The notes beneath the pieces were generated by a model. The model was not told where the DNA came from. It saw only the letters and a list, made by a program, of their open reading frames with translations, and did not search any database. A DNA stretch of 64,000 nt from Streptococcus mitis (GTDB lineage Bacteria; Bacillota; Bacilli; Lactobacillales; Streptococcaceae): the NCBI RefSeq assembly GCF_009496285.1, contig NZ_WIJK01000002.1, positions 1-64,000 on the forward strand, read 5' to 3'. Both the position numbers and the translations under genes were made by a program. Shown one piece after another: positions 59,638 to 64,000 of the stretch. How positions within the stretch are numbered: the first letter of the stretch is position 1; each line of letters starts with the position of its first letter.

Positions 59638-59672
59638 AGAAAATCCCTTTGTACATGACAAAGAGATTTGGC
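59638..59672 (-). terminator. Terminator-like hairpin after GH92
   Basis: AAATCCCTTTGT (59641-59652) pairs with ACAAAGAGATTT (59658-59669) at 11 of 12 positions. On the minus strand it exits into TTTTC after the GH92 stop. Confidence 0.65.
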
Positions 59673-59675
59673 TTA

Positions 59676-61760
59676 TTAGTGATTTGGTAACCAGCTGAGG
59701 GTAAAGTCGAGAGATTGGGCGTTTAGCAAATCCTGGTGACCAATACTCTGAACTTCTTTTCCGTCAAGATGGCAGTCTTGTACAAAGTGGAAGTGTTCAT
59801 GATTTTGTTGCGTACGAATATCCAACCACTGGTTTTTTTCTGCAAGATAGACACGAAGGTGATCAAAGAGCGGAATCCCAAGATCATAGCTTGCTTTTCC
59901 TGGGCAGGTCGGGTAAAGTCCAAGGGCAGACCAGACATACCAAGCCGATAAACTACCGTTATCCTCATCTCCTGGATAAGCATCCCAGCCAGCTCGGAAG
60001 GCTTTTTGACGGAGAGTCTTAATTAAGAGACTGGTATATTGGGGATAATTACTGTAGCGGAACAGATAAGGGATGTGGAAACTTGGTTGGTTTGAAATGG
60101 CTAGTTGACCAAATGGCGCTGTTGCCATTTCGCTCATCTCGTGAATTTCATATCCATAACCCGTCGTTTCAAAGAGTGGGATACTTTGACAAGCTTTTAA
60201 GAGATAGTTGCTAAAGGCTTCTTTTCCACCCATGAGTTGACTAAGTCCAGAAATATCGTGTAAGACGCCGAGACTGGCTTGGATGGCTGAGCATTCAGCG
60301 TAGTCACGGCCCCAACTATAAGGAGAAAAGTCAGGACGGAAGTTGCCATCTACATCACGCGCCCTCATATAACCTGTCTCAGAGTCAAAGAGGTTCTGAT
60401 AGTTTTTAGAATAGTGAGCATAGGTTTGTGCCAGCTCTTTTTGACCTAATTTTGCTGCGCAAGTAGAGATACAAAAATCACTATAGGCATAGTCTAGTGT
60501 GTGACTGACACTTTCATGATAATCTGTTGATAAGTAGCCGAGTTCTTGGTATTGAGAAAGGCCATGACGTCCGTTGATAGCTTTTGGATCAGCCTTAGTC
60601 GCAGTTTCAAGCATGGCTTTGAGAAATTCCTCCTCAAGTTCAGGTGCCATGTCTTTACAAGCACTATCTGCAATAAGGCCATCAATCAAGGTGCCAGGCA
60701 TCATCCCTCTTTCGTCAGGAGCCAGCCACTTAGGGAGGTATCCGGTGTCACGGTAGCTATTGAGGAAGCCTTCGAGAAACTGACGATAGTGCTCTGGAAT
60801 AATCAAGGCAAAGAGTGGGAATGACGTGCGGAAGGTATCCCAAAAACCATTGTTGGTAAAGAGAAGACCTGGTTTAATTGTTCCTGAAGCGAGGTCTATA
60901 TGAATCTCTTCTCCCTGTTCACTCACCTCATAAAAGGTTTGCGGGAAGAGAAAGAGTCTGTATAGACAATGATCAAAAAATGTTCGGTCTACAGAGCCGG
61001 TTTCCACGACATCAAATCGGCCTAGAAGATCTTCCCAACTTTTTTTGGCGTCTGCTCTTGTTTCTGTAAAATCCTGTTTAGGAAGATTAAAGAAAGCTTG
61101 TTCTTTGGAAATAAATGAAGTGGCCAATTGAATCTGAGCTTCCGCTCCAGCCAAATCAATACGCCAGTCTTGCCCCTCTTGATTGATAGATAGAATATCC
61201 GTAGAGAATGTGAGGGCAGTGTACATGACGAGAGGACTTTTATTAGTTTCGGTTTCACCTTCTTGTCTCAGGGCCAGAGTTCGCTTATCGACTTGTTCAA
61301 CTGTCAGTTCATCTGCTGCGTGAAGATAGAGGGAGAGGGCTTTTCCTTGTGTTTGTCTTAGTTGAATAGAAGCTCCATGGCAAGTAGGACTTAGCTGCGT
61401 TTCAATCTGATAACGCTCAGAAAAAATCTTTAGAAAATGAGGATTGAAAATAGCACGTTCAAGATTATAAGAAGACTGACGATGGAAGAGAGAGTCACCT
61501 CTGATTTCTCCTGTAACAGGTGTCAGTAGCAACCAAGAATAATCGCCAATCCAAGGACTAGGCTGATGGGTTAGTCGAATACCCTGAAAGATAGGAAGGT
61601 GAGGATCAAAAAACCATGATCCTTCTTGATCACTGGTTTGGGGGACAAAGTAATTCATGCCAAAAGGAACACCTGTGTAGGGTAGGGTGTTTCCTCGTGA
61701 AAATGCATGTTTACTGGCTGTTCCAAAACGCGTATCAATGGTTTCAAGTATCGGTTTCAT
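59676..61760 (-). CDS. GH92 alpha-1,2-mannosidase
   Basis: A 694-aa calcium-dependent exo-mannosidase that trims alpha-1,2 mannose from high-mannose N-glycans. Family motifs include the acid region GYEIHEMSEMATAPFGQ near residue 547 and YPGDEDNGSLSAWYVWSALGLYP near residue 615 with the catalytic base Asp. There is no signal peptide, so it acts on imported glycan, as proposed for the pneumococcal homologue (SP_2145, from memory). It is divergent from the GH125 gene. Confidence 0.95.
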   Translation of the reverse strand: MKPILETIDTRFGTASKHAFSRGNTLPYTGVPFGMNYFVPQTSDQEGSWFFDPHLPIFQGIRLTHQPSPWIGDYSWLLLTPVTGEIRGDSLFHRQSSYNLERAIFNPHFLKIFSERYQIETQLSPTCHGASIQLRQTQGKALSLYLHAADELTVEQVDKRTLALRQEGETETNKSPLVMYTALTFSTDILSINQEGQDWRIDLAGAEAQIQLATSFISKEQAFFNLPKQDFTETRADAKKSWEDLLGRFDVVETGSVDRTFFDHCLYRLFLFPQTFYEVSEQGEEIHIDLASGTIKPGLLFTNNGFWDTFRTSFPLFALIIPEHYRQFLEGFLNSYRDTGYLPKWLAPDERGMMPGTLIDGLIADSACKDMAPELEEEFLKAMLETATKADPKAINGRHGLSQYQELGYLSTDYHESVSHTLDYAYSDFCISTCAAKLGQKELAQTYAHYSKNYQNLFDSETGYMRARDVDGNFRPDFSPYSWGRDYAECSAIQASLGVLHDISGLSQLMGGKEAFSNYLLKACQSIPLFETTGYGYEIHEMSEMATAPFGQLAISNQPSFHIPYLFRYSNYPQYTSLLIKTLRQKAFRAGWDAYPGDEDNGSLSAWYVWSALGLYPTCPGKASYDLGIPLFDHLRVYLAEKNQWLDIRTQQNHEHFHFVQDCHLDGKEVQSIGHQDLLNAQSLDFTLSWLPNH

Positions 61761-61932
61761 AGTGGTTTCCTTCAGTAGTTTTCTACATTATATCAGAAAA
61801 AGGATACTTTTAGAAAATGACTTCAAAATATAACAATTTTGTAGAATAATGACTAACATTTGTGTATATATTTTCTGGACTAAAAGCTATATACTGAAAA
61901 TGAAAATTTGTTTGAAAGAGGCAAAATAGTTT
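61761..61932. promoter_or_regulatory. Divergent GH92-GH125 promoter region
   Basis: A 172-base AT-rich gap that must carry both promoters. I find no clear CcpA cre site or other operator. Confidence 0.5.
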
Positions 61933-63213
61933 ATGGTTTATTCAAAAGAAATTGTCAGAGAGTGGCTAGATGAGGTAGCGGAGCGTGCTAAAGATCATCC
62001 TGAGTGGGTTGATGTCTTTGAACGTTGCTATACAGACACCTTGGACAATACAGTTGAGATCTTAGAAGACGGCTCAACTTTTGTACTGACTGGAGATATC
62101 CCAGCTATGTGGCTTCGGGACTCGACTGCTCAGCTGAGACCTTACCTTCATGTGGCAAAAAGAGATCCTCTCTTGCGTCAGACCATTGCAGGTCTGGTCA
62201 AACGTCAGATGACTTTGATTCTCAAAGATCCCTATGCCAACTCTTTCAATATTGAGGAGAACTGGAAAGGCCACCACGAGACAGACCATACAGACTTGAA
62301 TGGCTGGATTTGGGAGCGTAAGTATGAAGTGGATTCGCTTTGCTACCCTTTGCAGTTGGCTTATCTTCTCTGGAAAGAAACTGGTGAGACTAGCCAATTT
62401 GATGAAACCTTTGTCACAGCGACCAAGGAAATCCTTCATCTTTGGACGGTGGAACAAGATCATAAGAACTCGCCTTATCGCTTCGTCCGTGATACTGATC
62501 GTAAGGAAGATACCTTGGTAAATGACGGTTTTGGGCCAGACTTTGCCGTGACTGGGATGACTTGGTCAGCCTTTCGTCCAAGTGACGACTGTTGTCAGTA
62601 TAGCTACTTAATCCCGTCAAATATGTTTGCAGTAGTTGTCTTGGGCTATGTGCAAGAAATCTTTGCAGAATTGAATCTAGCCGATAGTGAGAGAATCATT
62701 GCAGATGCCAAACGCCTCCAAACTGAGATTCAAGAAGGGATCGAAAACTACGCCTACACCACTAACAGCAAGGGTGAAAAGATTTATGCCTTTGAGGTAG
62801 ATGGTTTAGGAAATGCTAGTATCATGGACGATCCTAACGTGCCAAGTTTGTTAGCTGTTCCATATCTTGGTTATTGTGATGTCAATGATGAAGTGTATCA
62901 AGCCACTCGTCGCACTATTCTGAGCCCTGAAAATCCATACTTCTACCAAGGAGAGTACGCAAGTGGACTTGGAAGTTCTCATACCTTCTACCGCTATATC
63001 TGGCCGATTGCCCTTTCTATCCAAGGATTGACAACAACGGATAAGGCAGAGAAGAAATTCTTGCTAGATCAGTTGGTTGCCTGTGATGGTGGAACAGGTG
63101 TGATGCACGAAAGCTTCCACGTAGACGATCCGACACTCTACTCACGCGAATGGTTCTCATGGGCCAACATGATGTTCTGCGAATTAGTCTTGGATTACTT
63201 GGATATTCGCTAA
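61933..63213 (+). CDS. GH125 exo-alpha-1,6-mannosidase
   Basis: A 426-aa (alpha/alpha)6-barrel enzyme that removes terminal alpha-1,6 mannose from N-glycan cores. The conserved TGDIPAMWLRDSTAQLRPY motif near residues 53-72 and the GMTWSAFRPSDDC stretch are family signatures. The acid Asp is in this latter region and the base Glu is near the C-terminal HESFHVD. No signal peptide. Its TAA stop overlaps the first base of a BOX element. It should work with the GH92 and GH38 enzymes. Confidence 0.95.
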   Translation: MVYSKEIVREWLDEVAERAKDHPEWVDVFERCYTDTLDNTVEILEDGSTFVLTGDIPAMWLRDSTAQLRPYLHVAKRDPLLRQTIAGLVKRQMTLILKDPYANSFNIEENWKGHHETDHTDLNGWIWERKYEVDSLCYPLQLAYLLWKETGETSQFDETFVTATKEILHLWTVEQDHKNSPYRFVRDTDRKEDTLVNDGFGPDFAVTGMTWSAFRPSDDCCQYSYLIPSNMFAVVVLGYVQEIFAELNLADSERIIADAKRLQTEIQEGIENYAYTTNSKGEKIYAFEVDGLGNASIMDDPNVPSLLAVPYLGYCDVNDEVYQATRRTILSPENPYFYQGEYASGLGSSHTFYRYIWPIALSIQGLTTTDKAEKKFLLDQLVACDGGTGVMHESFHVDDPTLYSREWFSWANMMFCELVLDYLDIR

Positions 63214-63363
63214 TACTCTTCGAAAATCAAATTTAAACCACGTCAGCTTCGCCTTGCCGTATATATGTTACTGACTTCGTCAGTTCTATCTACAACCTCA
63301 AAGCAGTGCTTTGAGCAACCTGCAGCTAGCTTCCTAGTTTGCTCTTTGATTTTCATTGAGTAT
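63213..63363 (+). repeat. BOX element (boxA-boxB-boxC)
   Basis: It starts with ATACTCTTCGAAAATC, contains CGTCAGCTTCGCCTTGCCGTA (the conserved boxA core), a boxB unit around CAACCTCAAAGCAGTGCTTTGAG, and ends with a boxC ...GATTTTCATTGAGTAT. One boxB copy only. BOX repeats are specific to pneumococcus and close relatives. Confidence 0.93.
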
Positions 63364-63454
63364 AAGGAGCACGCTTTAGCTTCACTGATTCTTGTTAGAA
63401 TTACAAGTTTATATTTAAAACATTAAAAATTTAAGTTAGAATGAGGTTTTACTC

Positions 63455-64000
63455 ATGGAAAATGTTGTTGTACATATCATCTCTCACAGCCACTGGGATC
63501 GTGAGTGGTATCTACCTTTTGAAAGTCACCGTATGCAATTGGTGGAACTTTTTGACAATCTGTTTGATCTTTTTGAAAATGACCCTGAATTCAAGAGCTT
63601 CCACTTGGATGGACAAACCATCGTCCTCGATGACTATTTAGAAATTCGTCCTGAAAACCGTGACAAGGTGCAGCGTTATATCGACGAAGGCAAGCTCAAG
63701 ATTGGTCCTTTTTATATCTTGCAGGATGATTACTTGATTTCCAGTGAAGCTAACGTCCGCAATACCTTGATTGGACAAGCGGAATGTGCTAAATGGGGCA
63801 AATCTACTCAAATTGGTTACTTCCCAGACACCTTTGGAAATATGGGGCAGGCTCCTCAAATCCTTCAAAAATCAGGTATTCACGTCGCAGCCTTTGGACG
63901 TGGTGTGAAGCCAATCGGATTTGACAATCAAGTCCTTGAAGATGAACAGTTTACCTCTCAATTTTCTGAGATGTACTGGCAGGGAGCTGATGGTAGCCGT
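63455..64000 (+). CDS. GH38 alpha-mannosidase (5' part; continues beyond window)
   Basis: The visible 182 codons begin MENVVVHIISHSHWDREWYLP. The HSHWD motif supplies zinc ligands, and DTFGNMGQAPQI carries the catalytic nucleophile Asp. GH38 enzymes cleave alpha-1,3 and alpha-1,6 mannose. No signal peptide. The gene follows GH125 across a BOX element and completes a three-enzyme mannose-degradation set. The C-terminal two thirds are not visible. Confidence 0.95.
   Translation, partial: MENVVVHIISHSHWDREWYLPFESHRMQLVELFDNLFDLFENDPEFKSFHLDGQTIVLDDYLEIRPENRDKVQRYIDEGKLKIGPFYILQDDYLISSEANVRNTLIGQAECAKWGKSTQIGYFPDTFGNMGQAPQILQKSGIHVAAFGRGVKPIGFDNQVLEDEQFTSQFSEMYWQGADGSR

Noticed and set aside
59813..59820. 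Exact TACGAATA cin-box
   Set aside because: It lies inside the GH92 coding sequence with no downstream gene start in position. Most likely chance.

Overview
The window is a low-GC streptococcal chromosome segment spanning the replication origin. The evidence for the mitis group (S. mitis / oralis / infantis / pneumoniae relatives) is: dnaA-dnaN and parB-htrA around DnaA boxes; a complete comCDE quorum-sensing locus beside tRNA-Arg; a choline-binding CbpD-type murein hydrolase; a BOX repeat; and PcsB, MreCD and GdpP of pneumococcal type. The gene order around oriC is the one I know from S. pneumoniae. Two differences are the competence peptide sequence and polA plus an alpha-mannosidase cluster directly after cbpD. 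I cannot name the species.

Layout. 1-14.6 kb (all minus strand, one replication arm): tRNA-Glu (cut by the window edge), a short relic of comX, ftsH, hpt, tilS, a serine hydrolase, a 40-aa gene, divIC, an S4-domain gene, mfd, pth, ychF, a DUF951 gene, dnaN and dnaA. 14.6-14.8 kb: oriC with inverted DnaA-box pairs. 14.8-20.2 kb: parB and htrA (with a CiaR box), rlmH, tRNA-Arg, comC-comD-comE, a deleted tRNA-Glu and tRNA-Asn. 20.4-31 kb: TetR regulator and divergent YhgE/Pip-type membrane protein, YfhO-like protein (containing a parS site), ABC-F ATPase, trpS, guaB. 31-44 kb: recF, S4 gene, two M16 peptidase-like genes, rodZ, pgsA, ecfA1-ecfA2-ecfT, mreC-mreD, pcsB, rpsB, tsf. 44-54 kb: cysK, PH-domain gene, YigZ-like gene, comFA-comFC, hpf, an IS200-type element, gdpP-rplI-dnaB-veg, cbpD. 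55-64 kb: polA, an amino-acid permease, and GH92, GH125 and GH38 alpha-mannosidases, the last cut by the window end.

How the parts fit. The window holds much of the machinery that starts and segregates the chromosome (DnaA, DnaN, DnaB helicase, ParB with two perfect parS cores, RecF, PolA). It also holds the competence circuit: ComC peptide, ComD kinase, ComE regulator, the ComE direct repeats, the sigma-X-type box before comFA, the ComFA/ComFC uptake proteins and the fratricide hydrolase CbpD. Wall growth and division genes (rodZ, mreCD, pcsB, divIC, ftsH, gdpP) are interleaved. The far right end is a host N-glycan alpha-mannose degradation set.

I see no CRISPR array, prophage, restriction system or large accessory island. 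The most unusual signals are small. They are the comX relic; a repeated inverted DnaA-box pair that recurs about 45 kb from oriC as a perfect 32-bp duplicate; helically spaced TGTAAA/TTTACA triplets near parB, trpS, recF and dnaB; promoters placed so close to rlmH and polA that their mRNAs should be leaderless; and a one-sided, half-degenerate ABC-F ATPase.
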